Shown here piece after piece: positions 52,463 through 60,456 of a stretch of 64,000 nucleotides of DNA. Below the pieces are notes generated by a model that was not told where the DNA came from, ran no database searches, and saw only the letters and a list, made by a program, of their open reading frames with translations. The DNA is taken from positions 119,466 to 183,465 of the forward strand of contig NZ_PIGG01000081.1 of assembly GCF_002924445.1 (NCBI RefSeq). The letters run 5' to 3'. The position numbers and the translations under genes are program-made. Position 1 is the first letter of the stretch, and the number at the start of each line of letters is the position of its first letter. The DNA is from Minwuia thermotolerans. Its GTDB lineage: Bacteria; Pseudomonadota; Alphaproteobacteria; Minwuiales; Minwuiaceae.

Positions 52463-52873
52463 TCAGGAGGAACGCAGCCACAGGCTGATCACGTTGACCC
52501 CGTTCTCGAAGCTGTATGCGGTGCGGGTGGCCAGCCGCTGGATCAGACGCAGGCCCATGCCGCCGACGGGCCAGTTTTCCAGGTCCGGCGGCCCGGAGAC
52601 ATCGATCTCCAGCGGATTGAAGGCCGCGCCGGGGTCGCGGTAGTCCATCCGGACATTGTCGTCCTCGCGGTCGAGTCGGACTTCGATGGCCTCGCCATCG
52701 CGCGACCTGCCGTGTTCCAGCGTGTTGGCGAACAGTTCCTCCAGAACGAGCGCCAGGCGCTTCCGGTCGCCGTCGCGCAGTCCCAGTTCGGCAGACGTCT
52801 CTTCCACCCATTGCGCGGCGGGGCGGACCTGGTCGGGATGGCAGTGGAAGGAGGCGTGATGGCGTCCGGTCAT
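52463..52873 (-). CDS. RsbW-type ATP-binding anti-sigma/regulator protein
   Basis: This stand-alone HATPase_c protein (136 residues) is of the anti-sigma-factor/serine-kinase type. The N-box is in 'VLEELFANTLEHG', the G1 box near 'YRDPGAAFNP', and the G2 box in 'GGMGLRLIQRLATRTAYS'. Members hold a sigma factor or an anti-sigma-antagonist, using ATP. No STAS antagonist or phosphatase lies beside it; the nearest sigma factor is the ECF gene 4.5 kb away. The ATG at 52873 begins 'MTGRHHASFH'. It is divergent from the lower-GC NTF2-like gene. Confidence 0.88.
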   Translation of the reverse strand: MTGRHHASFHCHPDQVRPAAQWVEETSAELGLRDGDRKRLALVLEELFANTLEHGRSRDGEAIEVRLDREDDNVRMDYRDPGAAFNPLEIDVSGPPDLENWPVGGMGLRLIQRLATRTAYSFENGVNVISLWLRSS

Positions 52874-53149
52874 GCGACAAGTGTAACATTCTAAGGCCGC
52901 GACGTGCGTATGCAGCGGCGCACATTCGACAGCGGCCAGGCGCCGGCGGACCGCGGCGTTGGGAATGAGCTCTTGTAGAGACCGAACCGCACTGCGCGTG
53001 GAGCACACAACGGGAAACGTCGTGCCGCTAAAGTGTTTGCTGCGCTTGCGTGCTCCGCGGGTTGATTGGCATGTCTCCATGGGTTGCGTGCCATTTCCTG
53101 ATTTGAGAGTCTTTCCTCAGGGGAAACTGCTAGGCAGGGAGGAATGACC

Positions 53150-53587
53150 ATGCTTCAGGAGCGCCTCGTAGAAGCCACGGAAGATCAGGTTTTGGCATCC
53201 GGTCCGGAAGAAATCAGTATCGAGAAGGCGCGGGAATTAGTGCAGTTCTTTGCTGAGGTTTCCACATCGCTCGATGCTGAGCGTTTTCTTGAGGGGTTCA
53301 CCGACGACTGCATCGTTCGCTACGGCACTTTTCCGGAGATGCGCGGTAAGGAGAAATTTCGCCCGTTCGTCGACGCCATGATGTCGGCGAAGATGAAGAA
53401 TTTCTTCTGCCGCAAGGAACTCCGCACGATCAACGGAAATGTGCTTGGTGTCCAATGGGAGAACGATTGGGTCGACGCGGATAGCGGCAAGCGAAAAACG
53501 GGGCGCGGACTGGAGTTCTGGATATTGCGGGGCGAGCGGATCGCCCGCTGGGATGCCGTCTTCACGATGGCTGACGCGAAGAGCTAG
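53150..53587 (+). CDS. NTF2-like (SnoaL fold) protein
   Basis: This 145-residue protein has an NTF2/SnoaL-like alpha+beta barrel: 'IEKARELVQFFAEVSTSLDAERFLEGFTDDCIVRYGTF' forms the first helix-and-strand part, and 'WENDWVDADSGKRKTGRGLEFWILRGERIARWDAVF' the beta sheet. Such domains are hydrolases, isomerases or binding modules; no catalytic residue can be named. ATGs at 53144 and 53150 are in frame; GGGAGG at 53137 fits the second. Base composition and codon use look lower in GC than the neighbours, suggesting transfer. Confidence 0.82.
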   Translation: MLQERLVEATEDQVLASGPEEISIEKARELVQFFAEVSTSLDAERFLEGFTDDCIVRYGTFPEMRGKEKFRPFVDAMMSAKMKNFFCRKELRTINGNVLGVQWENDWVDADSGKRKTGRGLEFWILRGERIARWDAVFTMADAKS

Positions 53588-53651
53588 CAGCCGTCCTCCA
53601 TCTTCGGGAGGCGGTGCTGGGAAGTATTGAAAGTCTGGGCGGAGCATTGCG

Positions 53652-54485
53652 ATGCCTATCGAGAAGTCAAATGAACCGGAAGCCTTTGCATCCTTTGAAC
53701 GCGAGGGCTGGGAACGGTCTCTGGACGGCTATGACGAGGAGTTCGGAGCGATCTCGCGTCAGACCGTCGGACCGATGCTCGATGCCGCAGAAGTCGGGGA
53801 GGGCAGCAGTGTCCTCGACCTCTGTTGCGGGCCGGGCATGCTCAGTGCCGGTGCGATCGAGCGCGGTGCGCGGCCCGTTGGCGTCGACTACTCGGAAGCG
53901 GCGCTGGCACGAGCACGACGACTGGTGCCGGCGGCCGATCTCCGGGCTGGAGACGCGCAGTCGCTCGACTTTCCGGACACCAGCTTCGACGCAGTCGTCT
54001 GCGGCTATGGCCTGATGCACCTGCCGGATCCGGAACGCGCCCTGCGAGAGATGGTGCGCGTCGTCCGGCCCGGTGGTCGCGTGGCCGTTAGCGTCTGGGA
54101 TGGCTCGTTGCCAGACGCAGCTCTGAACCTGATTTTCAAAGCGGTGCAGGCGCACGGAGATGGTAGCCCGGACCTGCCGCACGGCCCGGACTTTTTCCAG
54201 TTCGGAACAGTCGACCGAATGCAGTCTGCATTGGTTGAGATTGATCTCGCCGACGTCCGCGCCACCAGATGGAAAAATAGCGTGCAGGTGACGTCAGGTG
54301 CTGAGCTGCTAGGTGCTGTGGAGCGCGGCTCGGTCCGCGCCAGCGCCGTCCTCGACGCCCAGAGCGAGAGCGCCTTGGCCAATATGGCGCGGTTCCTGGA
54401 CGAGAAGCTCACAGGTATGCCGAAAGACGACGGTGGCTACTTCGTCCAGTTGCCTTCAACGATTGGTTCTGGCGCAAAACCCTGA
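53652..54485 (+). CDS. Class I SAM-dependent methyltransferase
   Basis: This 277-residue methyltransferase domain has motif I 'VLDLCCGPGMLS' (54-65, SAM glycine loop), 'VGVDYSEAALARA' as the acidic beta-2 motif, and 'FDAVVCGYGLMHLPDPERALREMVRVVRPGGRVAVSVWD' (motif III/post-motif region) typical of the Methyltransf_11 type. It is 64 bases downstream of the NTF2-like gene on the same strand, in the same lower-GC stretch; the pair could act together in modification of a small molecule. The acceptor is unknown. Confidence 0.88.
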   Translation: MPIEKSNEPEAFASFEREGWERSLDGYDEEFGAISRQTVGPMLDAAEVGEGSSVLDLCCGPGMLSAGAIERGARPVGVDYSEAALARARRLVPAADLRAGDAQSLDFPDTSFDAVVCGYGLMHLPDPERALREMVRVVRPGGRVAVSVWDGSLPDAALNLIFKAVQAHGDGSPDLPHGPDFFQFGTVDRMQSALVEIDLADVRATRWKNSVQVTSGAELLGAVERGSVRASAVLDAQSESALANMARFLDEKLTGMPKDDGGYFVQLPSTIGSGAKP

Positions 54486-54704
54486 CTGTCAGGACTGGTC
54501 GGCGCAAGGCGAATGGTGATGCAGCCAGTAATGCGCGTTTGTACTTGCCGATCAGATTGGACGCTCGACGGTGTCCTGTGACGTCGTCGACAAGGCCGAC
54601 AAGTGCGGCTCAGCCACCACGATATACGCATGGCTTTTGCTGCTGATTCGCGGCGGCGAATGTTGTATGAATAATGCAATCAAATTAATCGGGAGGATGC
54701 CGAA

Positions 54705-55685
54705 ATGACGCTGCAGAGGCCGACCGTCACCTATCAGGATCACTGGAAGACCGAGGGCTATGACACCATCGACGTCCGGCCGGTCACGCCGGTGGTGGGG
54801 GCCGAGGTCCACGGCGTCGATCTCTCGAAACCGCTGGAGCCGAAGCAACTCGAGGAGATCCGGCGGGCATTCGTGACCCACCATGTGCTCGCCTTCCACG
54901 ATCAGAATATCGGCCGGGACGCCCACAAGGCGTTCGCGTCGCATTTCGGCGAACTGCACGTCCATCCGCTGAAACACGACCGGATGAAGACGGCGCACAA
55001 GGACAATCCCTTCGCCGAAGGCAAGAAGAAGAGCGATCATCCCCTGATGCAGGGAGATACGGACGGCGACAGCGATCCCGCCATCCTGGAAATCAAGACC
55101 ACCCAGAACTCCAGGTACACCGCCGGCGGCGACTGGCACGCCGACGTGACCTGTGACGAGCGCCCGCCCATGGGCTCCATGCTGCTGATCAAGCAGGTGC
55201 CGGATGTCGGCTGTGGCGGCGATACCTGTTTCGCCAACATGTACCGCGCCTTCGACACCCTCTCGGAGCCCATGAAGGAATTCCTGCGCCCGCTGACCGC
55301 GGTGCATGACGGGGCCATCCCGTATGTTGGCGCCTACAACACCGTTCCGCCGGAGGGCGGCTATCCGCGCAACGAGCACCCCGTCGTGGTGCGCCATCCC
55401 GATACGGGACGCGAAGTGCTCTACGTCAATCCGGGCTTCACCTCTCACATCAAGGGGCTGAGCCGCTACGAGAGCCAGCACATCCTGGAGATGCTCTACC
55501 GCCACGTGGAGAAGCGCCTCGATCTGCAGGTGCGCATGAGCTACCGGCCCAACACGCTGATGTTCTGGGACAACCGCTGTCTGCAGCACCAGGCGTCATG
55601 GGACTACTGGCCCTACAGCCGCTATGGCGAACGGGTCTCGATCATCGGCCACCGCCCGACCCGCGACGTCGCAGCCGCCGCCTGA
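54705..55685 (+). CDS. TauD/TfdA-family Fe(II)/2-oxoglutarate dioxygenase
   Basis: This 326-residue non-haem iron oxygenase has the 2-His-1-carboxylate triad: H145-x-D147 in 'GGDWHADVTC' and the distal H295 in 'NRCLQHQASWDYW'. The 2-oxoglutarate-binding Arg is expected about a dozen residues later, in 'RYGERVSIIGHRP'. The long 'GGDTCFANMYRAFDTL' block is typical. GGGAGG lies 8 bases before the ATG. It starts after a lower-GC intergenic region and is followed, with 5 bases, by a crotonase gene. The substrate may be a sulfonate, herbicide-like ether or a hydroxylated acid. Confidence 0.92.
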   Translation: MTLQRPTVTYQDHWKTEGYDTIDVRPVTPVVGAEVHGVDLSKPLEPKQLEEIRRAFVTHHVLAFHDQNIGRDAHKAFASHFGELHVHPLKHDRMKTAHKDNPFAEGKKKSDHPLMQGDTDGDSDPAILEIKTTQNSRYTAGGDWHADVTCDERPPMGSMLLIKQVPDVGCGGDTCFANMYRAFDTLSEPMKEFLRPLTAVHDGAIPYVGAYNTVPPEGGYPRNEHPVVVRHPDTGREVLYVNPGFTSHIKGLSRYESQHILEMLYRHVEKRLDLQVRMSYRPNTLMFWDNRCLQHQASWDYWPYSRYGERVSIIGHRPTRDVAAAA

Positions 55686-55690
55686 TCGCC

Positions 55691-56473
55691 ATGGCCTGGG
55701 AGACTCTGCTCTACGAGCCGGCGGGCCGCGTCGGTACGATCACCATCAACCGTCCCGACCAGCTCAACGCGCTGAACTCGACCGTCTTCCGGGAGATGAG
55801 CGAACTGCTGGCGGAGATCGCGGTCGATCCGGCGATCCGCGTCATCGTGCTGAAGGGCGCCGGGAACAAGGCTTTCGTGGCCGGCGCCGACATCAAGGAA
55901 ATGGTCGACATGTCCCGCCGCGAGGCCGAGACGCGAAGCTGGACGGGCATGCGGCTCTACGACCAGATGCGCCGCATGCCGCAGCCGCTGGTGGCCTCGA
56001 TCCAGGGCTACGCCCTGGGCGGCGGCATGCTGATCGCCATGGCCTGCGACATCCGCGTCGCCTCCACGGCGGCCAGCTTCGGCTACCCGGAGATCAAGCT
56101 GGGCATCTTTCCCGGCACCGGCGGCACGGTGCTGATCGACCGGCTGATCGGGCCGGCGACAGCGCGGGCGATCTGCCTGCTGGGCGACCGCTTCTCCGCC
56201 GAGCGCGCCTTTCAGCTCGGCCTGGTCAACCGGATCGCCGAACCGGATGATCTGGAAAAGGAAACCGCCGAGGTCGTCGAGACCCTCGCGAACTACAGTC
56301 CCGTCGCCATGCGCGAGCTCAAGACCGTGCTCAACGCGTCGCTGGAGATGGACTTCGCCACCGCGCGCGAGGTCGAACTGGACGCCTATGGCCGCTGTTT
56401 CGACAGCGAGGACCGCCGCGAGGGCACGCGCGCCTTCGTCGAGAAGCGCAAGCCCGACTTCAAGGGGCGGTAA
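55691..56473 (+). CDS. Crotonase/enoyl-CoA hydratase-family protein
   Basis: This 260-residue crotonase-fold protein has 'VAGADIKEM' (CoA-binding), 'GYALGGGMLIAMACDIR' and 'FGYPEIKLGIFPGTGG'. The second catalytic Glu of hydratases is present (E134), but the first, normally in GGGCELA, is L114 here. So either it is not a classical hydratase or it uses a different acid/base pair. The start is the ATG 5 bases after the dioxygenase stop. Its 3' end overlaps the convergent MFS gene by 14 bases. Confidence 0.9.
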   Translation: MAWETLLYEPAGRVGTITINRPDQLNALNSTVFREMSELLAEIAVDPAIRVIVLKGAGNKAFVAGADIKEMVDMSRREAETRSWTGMRLYDQMRRMPQPLVASIQGYALGGGMLIAMACDIRVASTAASFGYPEIKLGIFPGTGGTVLIDRLIGPATARAICLLGDRFSAERAFQLGLVNRIAEPDDLEKETAEVVETLANYSPVAMRELKTVLNASLEMDFATAREVELDAYGRCFDSEDRREGTRAFVEKRKPDFKGR

Positions 56474-57743
56474 CGACCGAGCGGACCTTGCGCGGGGCGG
56501 CGCGCCAGATGGCGAAGGCGCTGACGAAGCAGCAGACCAGCGCGAATATCCAGGCCGGATCGTAGCTGCCGGTGGCGTCGAAGATCACGCCGGCGATGAA
56601 GGGGCCCGCTGCGCCGCCGCCGATGGCGGCCACGTTCATCGCCCCGAAGATCGTGCCGAAATGCGGCCCCTCGAAGATCTCGGCCATGATCGGTCCCAGT
56701 ACGGACGTATAGGCGTAACCCAGAAAGCCCTGGCCGAAGACCATGACGTAGAGCAGCAGCTCGGTCGGCCACACTTTCAGCGCCAGCAGGGCCGCGTAGG
56801 TGATGGCGAAACCAAGGCTGGCGAGCGCCCAGACGCCTTCGCGGCCGATCCTGTCCGACAGCGCCCCCAGCGCGATCTGACCGGGAATGGCGACGACCGC
56901 GACGAAGCCGAGCGCCCAGGCCGCGTCGATGGGGTTGAAACCGATCTCCAGCAGGTACTTTGTCTGGTGCACCTGTACCGCGTACCAGGCGACGAGGGCG
57001 GTGAAGAATCCGAGCGCGACCCACCAGAACCGCGCCGTCCGGACCGCGCGGCCCAGCGTCCACTCCACGGCCACCCATTCGGGATCCACGATGCGATAGC
57101 GCTGGCCGCCGTCGTCGGTCTCGCCGGGCGCGGGCTTGCGCCCGTCGGGCTGCAGGCCGAGATCCTGCGGGCGCTTGCGCACCAGCAGGTTGATGGGCAC
57201 CAGCAGCACCAGGGTCAGGATGCCGAGCGTGTAGCAGGCCTCGCGCCAGCCCTCGGCCACGATGATCTGCTGGAAGGCGGGCAATACCAGGATCGCGCCG
57301 ACTCCGACGCCGCTGAAGGCCAGGCTGATGGCCAGTCCCCGGCGGCGCTGGAACCAGTTCGGCAGGTACATCGACTGCACCGTGTAGCTCATCAGGTTCG
57401 CACCGACGCCAACCAGCACGCCGACGGTCAGGTAGAGCTGCCAGGGTTCGGCGACCTGCGTCGCCAGGATCATGCCGGCGCCGACCGACAGGGCGCCCAT
57501 CTGGATGACCAGCCGGGGTCCCTTCCGGTCGACAAGCCGGCCCGCGATCGGGCTGAACAGCGCCGACATCAGGAATCCTGTCGAGAAGGCCCCGGCGACG
57601 ACCGCGCGCTCCCAGCCGTACTCGTCCAGGATGGGCGGCAGCAGCAGCGAGAAGGAGGTCCGGGCGCTGACGGACACCGCCATGGTGACGAACGCCACCG
57701 CGACGATGACCCAGCCGTAGAAAAAGGGCAGGCGGCTGAACAT
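56460..57743 (-). CDS. MFS transporter
   Basis: This 427-residue major-facilitator protein has about 12 helices. 'FSPIAGRLVDRKGPRLVIQ' is the motif-A loop between helices 2 and 3, and 'GALSDRIGREGVWAL' its repeat in the second half. The long central loop 'PDGRKPAPGETDDGG' is cytoplasmic. The type resembles monocarboxylate/oxalate carriers (MCT-like), but the substrate is undetermined. The ATG at 57743 lies just downstream of the bactofilin terminator. Confidence 0.92.
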   Translation of the reverse strand: MFSRLPFFYGWVIVAVAFVTMAVSVSARTSFSLLLPPILDEYGWERAVVAGAFSTGFLMSALFSPIAGRLVDRKGPRLVIQMGALSVGAGMILATQVAEPWQLYLTVGVLVGVGANLMSYTVQSMYLPNWFQRRRGLAISLAFSGVGVGAILVLPAFQQIIVAEGWREACYTLGILTLVLLVPINLLVRKRPQDLGLQPDGRKPAPGETDDGGQRYRIVDPEWVAVEWTLGRAVRTARFWWVALGFFTALVAWYAVQVHQTKYLLEIGFNPIDAAWALGFVAVVAIPGQIALGALSDRIGREGVWALASLGFAITYAALLALKVWPTELLLYVMVFGQGFLGYAYTSVLGPIMAEIFEGPHFGTIFGAMNVAAIGGGAAGPFIAGVIFDATGSYDPAWIFALVCCFVSAFAIWRAAPRKVRSVVTAP

Positions 57744-57804
57744 GGCGCGATCTTATGCCAGCGCCGGAAGGGCTGTTATCCCGTTTCTTGCGCAGGGCTG
57801 CGCT

Positions 57805-57846
57805 GCAAAAGCGGAACGCGCGCCGCCCCGGGGGACGACGCGCGCT
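57805..57846 (-). terminator. Rho-independent terminator-like hairpin after bactofilin gene
   Basis: On the minus strand a roughly 12-bp GC stem with two mismatches (CGCGCG arm at 57844-57839, complement at 57822-57817) has a GG-rich loop and is followed by TTCCGCTTTT (57816-57807). The T-run is short but in the right place after the bactofilin stop at 57877. The hairpin is clear; termination strength is inferred. Confidence 0.5.
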
Positions 57847-57876
57847 CGCGAAAGATCTCCGGTTGTTGTGCCCGGG

Positions 57877-58467
57877 CTACTCGCCGGCGGCCTTGAGCTG
57901 GGGCTGCTCGACGGGCTTGCGGCTCTCCTCGGCGCCGAATTCCTGGATCTCGCCGGCGACGCGGCCGCCGCCCTCGATCTCCACGTCGCCATAGCGCAGC
58001 GTGCCCTTCAGCTTGCCTGTGCTGCGCACGATCAGCTTGCCGCGGCAGTTCAGCGTGCCGTCGAACTGTCCCGCGATATCGGCCTCCTCGACATTGCATT
58101 CGCCGGAGAAGGTGCCGTTGTTGCTGACCTGGAAGCGCCTGGCCTCGACGCGGGCGTCGACGGCCCCCTCGATCACCAGTTCGGCGCAGTTCGTGATCTC
58201 GCCCTTCAGCTTGATCCCCTCGCCGACCAGCAGCCGGCTCTGCTCTTCCTTCGCCGTCTCATCCTTGTGCGCCGGCGCGCGGGGTTCGGATGCCGCACTT
58301 GCGGCCGCCGGTGCGGCCGGCGTGCGCGGGATGTCGGGCCGCGGCCGCCGGGCGAGCAGGTCCTCGGCGGGACGCGGTGTGCTCGTCTTGGGCAAGCGCG
58401 GCGCGTCCTCCTTCGCCTCGCCGGTTTCGGTGTTGCCGTTCTGGCCACTCTGCTTCTTGCTGAACAT
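57877..58467 (-). CDS. Bactofilin-family cytoskeletal protein
   Basis: This 196-residue polymer-forming bactofilin (DUF583) has a Lys/Pro/Ala-rich disordered N-terminus (about 1-80), a right-handed beta-helix core (about 88-175) with repeating 'LVIEGAVDARVEARRFQVSNNG'-type turns, and a charged tail. Bactofilins form membrane-associated filaments that localise wall or stalk enzymes. The ATG at 58467 is preferred; a GTG at 58500 extends it by 11 residues. No M23 peptidase partner lies beside it, unlike in many bactofilin operons. Confidence 0.9.
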   Translation of the reverse strand: MFSKKQSGQNGNTETGEAKEDAPRLPKTSTPRPAEDLLARRPRPDIPRTPAAPAAASAASEPRAPAHKDETAKEEQSRLLVGEGIKLKGEITNCAELVIEGAVDARVEARRFQVSNNGTFSGECNVEEADIAGQFDGTLNCRGKLIVRSTGKLKGTLRYGDVEIEGGGRVAGEIQEFGAEESRKPVEQPQLKAAGE

Positions 58468-58600
58468 CGGCTGGGCGCCCCCATGTCTGCCGTTCACCAC
58501 ATCTGACGTTATCCATAGTCCGCGGCGAAGGCGGCGACAATTGGGCGGATCGAGGAAATTGCTGTATATCCGGTGATTATTCTGTGACGGGGAGGATCAG

Positions 58601-59860
58601 ATGCGCGACGCCTACATCATCGGTAGTTTTTCCACACGCTTTCAGAAATGGCCCGACAAGTCCTTCAAGGATCTGACGCGGGAGGCCTATCTGGGCGCTC
58701 TGGCCGACGCCGGCATGGAGAACGGCGACGACATCGAGTTCGGCTGGTTCGGCAATTGCGGCATGTGGCTGCACAACGATCAGGGCTCGATTCGCGGCCA
58801 GGTCTGCTTCACGCCGCTGGTCAACGAGGGACTGTTCCCCGCCCGCGTGCCGATGATCAACGTGGAAGGCGCCTGCGCCACCGCGTCCATGGCGCTGCAC
58901 GGGGCCTGGAAGGACATTCTCTCCGGCCAGACCGACGTCAGTCTGGCGCTGGGCGTGGAGAAGATCTGGATCCCCGACGAGCCGGAAAAGATCCAGCGCA
59001 GCTTCTACGCCGGCATCGACAATTTCGATGCCGATGAGTGGATGGAATACTACAAGGCGGCGGGCGAAGAGGCCGGCAAGGAATTCGAGACCGGGCCGAA
59101 CCGTACGGTCTTCATGGACACCTACGCCATGCAGGCCTGCTATCACATGAAGAAGCACGGCACGACACAGCGCCAGATCGCCGCCGGCGCCGCCAAGAAC
59201 CACAATTACGGGGCGAAGAATCCGAACGCCCAGTACCAGTTCGAGATGTCGGTCGACCAGGTGATGCAGGACCGGCCCGTCAGCTATCCCCTGACCCGGG
59301 CCATGTGCTCGCCCATCGGCGACGGCGCGGCGGCGGCGGTCGTGGTCTCGGAGGACTATTTCCAGGGCCTGCCGCAGGCGGTGAAGGACCGGGCGGTGAA
59401 GATCCGCGCCAACGCGCTGTCGGGCGGCAAGTACAAGAAGCTCGACGAACCGTCGCTGTCCATGACGGCAGCGAAGAAGGCCTACTCGATGGCCGACCTG
59501 AAGCCCGACGACATCCAGGTTGCCGAGGTCCACGACGCCACCAGCTTCTGCGAAGTACTGCAGGTCGAGATGATGGGCTTCTGCGACATCGGCGAGGGCG
59601 GCCGCTTCATCGAGGCCGGCGAGACCGGGCCGGGCGGTAAGGTGCCGGTGAACACCTCCGGCGGCCTCGTCTCCAAGGGCCATCCGGTGGGCGCGACGGG
59701 CCTGTCGATGATCTACGAACTCACGACCCAGCTGCGCGGCGAGGCCGGCGAGCGGCAGGTGCCCGACGCCCGCATCGCGCTGGCCGAGAACGGCGGCGGC
59801 GTCATGGGCTTCGAGGAGGCGGCCTGCTCGGTCACGATCCTGGAACGCGCGCGGGACTGA
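58601..59860 (+). CDS. Thiolase-family (SCP2-type) acetyl-CoA acyltransferase
   Basis: This 419-residue thiolase-fold protein has the acylated Cys C92 in 'NVEGACATASMALHGA' and the base H361 in 'SKGHPVGATGLS'. The second Cys of classical thiolases, usually in a CxGGG loop near the end, is absent: the loop reads 'AENGGGVMG'. This is typical of the SCP2/lipid-transfer-associated thiolases, where chemistry may be ketoacyl cleavage or a related reaction. GGGGAGGA lies 6 bases before the ATG. A DUF35/OB partner protein, often encoded next to such thiolases, is not seen. Confidence 0.9.
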   Translation: MRDAYIIGSFSTRFQKWPDKSFKDLTREAYLGALADAGMENGDDIEFGWFGNCGMWLHNDQGSIRGQVCFTPLVNEGLFPARVPMINVEGACATASMALHGAWKDILSGQTDVSLALGVEKIWIPDEPEKIQRSFYAGIDNFDADEWMEYYKAAGEEAGKEFETGPNRTVFMDTYAMQACYHMKKHGTTQRQIAAGAAKNHNYGAKNPNAQYQFEMSVDQVMQDRPVSYPLTRAMCSPIGDGAAAAVVVSEDYFQGLPQAVKDRAVKIRANALSGGKYKKLDEPSLSMTAAKKAYSMADLKPDDIQVAEVHDATSFCEVLQVEMMGFCDIGEGGRFIEAGETGPGGKVPVNTSGGLVSKGHPVGATGLSMIYELTTQLRGEAGERQVPDARIALAENGGGVMGFEEAACSVTILERARD

Positions 59861-59935
59861 AACCGGTGGCCCGCGGCGTATCGTTGTCGCCAGTCGACTC
59901 CGGACGCCCGATGGTTCCATCCGCCGTGGGATGCG

Positions 59936-60445
59936 TCAGCGCGACTCGGTCGTGAAGATCGTCTCCCCCAGTTGGCGGAGCGATTCCTTCAGCCGGGGAT
60001 CGGAGACGCCCGCGACGAGTTGCTCCAGCTCCGCCCGCTCGGCCTCGGTCAGCGGGCGGCGCTTCGGCGTCTCCTTCCGCCGCCAGGGTTCGATATTGGC
60101 CTGGCGGAGCTTCAGCCGCGTCACAGCGCGCCAGCCGAAGAAGCGGTTGACGCGCTCCACGATCACCGGCTCCAGGTGCTGCACCTCGGTCGCCCAGCCA
60201 TGGGCGACGACCATGTGCAGCGTCGCGCCGTCGGCGTTCGCCTCGTCGCGCGGCCACATCAGCCGCTCCGGCCGGCACTGATCGGCCATGGTCGGGCCGA
60301 CGATCTGCGGCCACTGGGTGATGATGTCGGTCTGGGCGAAGCCGCGCTTGCGGAAGACGGGCGAGAGGATGGCCCGCGCCTCCTCGGAAGCCTTGCGGAA
60401 TCCGCCGCCGCGTCGTCTCTTGCCGCCCGAATTTTCCGCCGCCAC
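59936..60445 (-). CDS. DUF721 domain protein (DciA-like)
   Basis: This 169-residue protein has a DUF721 N-terminal domain: 'AILSPVFRKRGFAQTDIITQWPQIVGPTMADQCRPERLMWPR' then 'HMVVAHGWATEVQHLEPVIVERVNRFFGWRAVTRLKL'. The C-terminal part is charged and helical. Related DciA proteins help load replicative helicase; whether this member does so is unknown. It starts at GTG 60445, only 11 bases from the divergent mutY ATG. A DUF721 gene divergent from mutY is a common alphaproteobacterial arrangement. Confidence 0.9.
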   Translation of the reverse strand: MAAENSGGKRRRGGGFRKASEEARAILSPVFRKRGFAQTDIITQWPQIVGPTMADQCRPERLMWPRDEANADGATLHMVVAHGWATEVQHLEPVIVERVNRFFGWRAVTRLKLRQANIEPWRRKETPKRRPLTEAERAELEQLVAGVSDPRLKESLRQLGETIFTTESR

Positions 60446-60456
60446 CCTGAGGCCCC

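Noticed and set aside
49965..52643. 892-codon plus-strand open frame opposite the dimethylglycine dehydrogenase-like gene
   Set aside because: The minus-strand protein has three recognisable domains; this frame has none.
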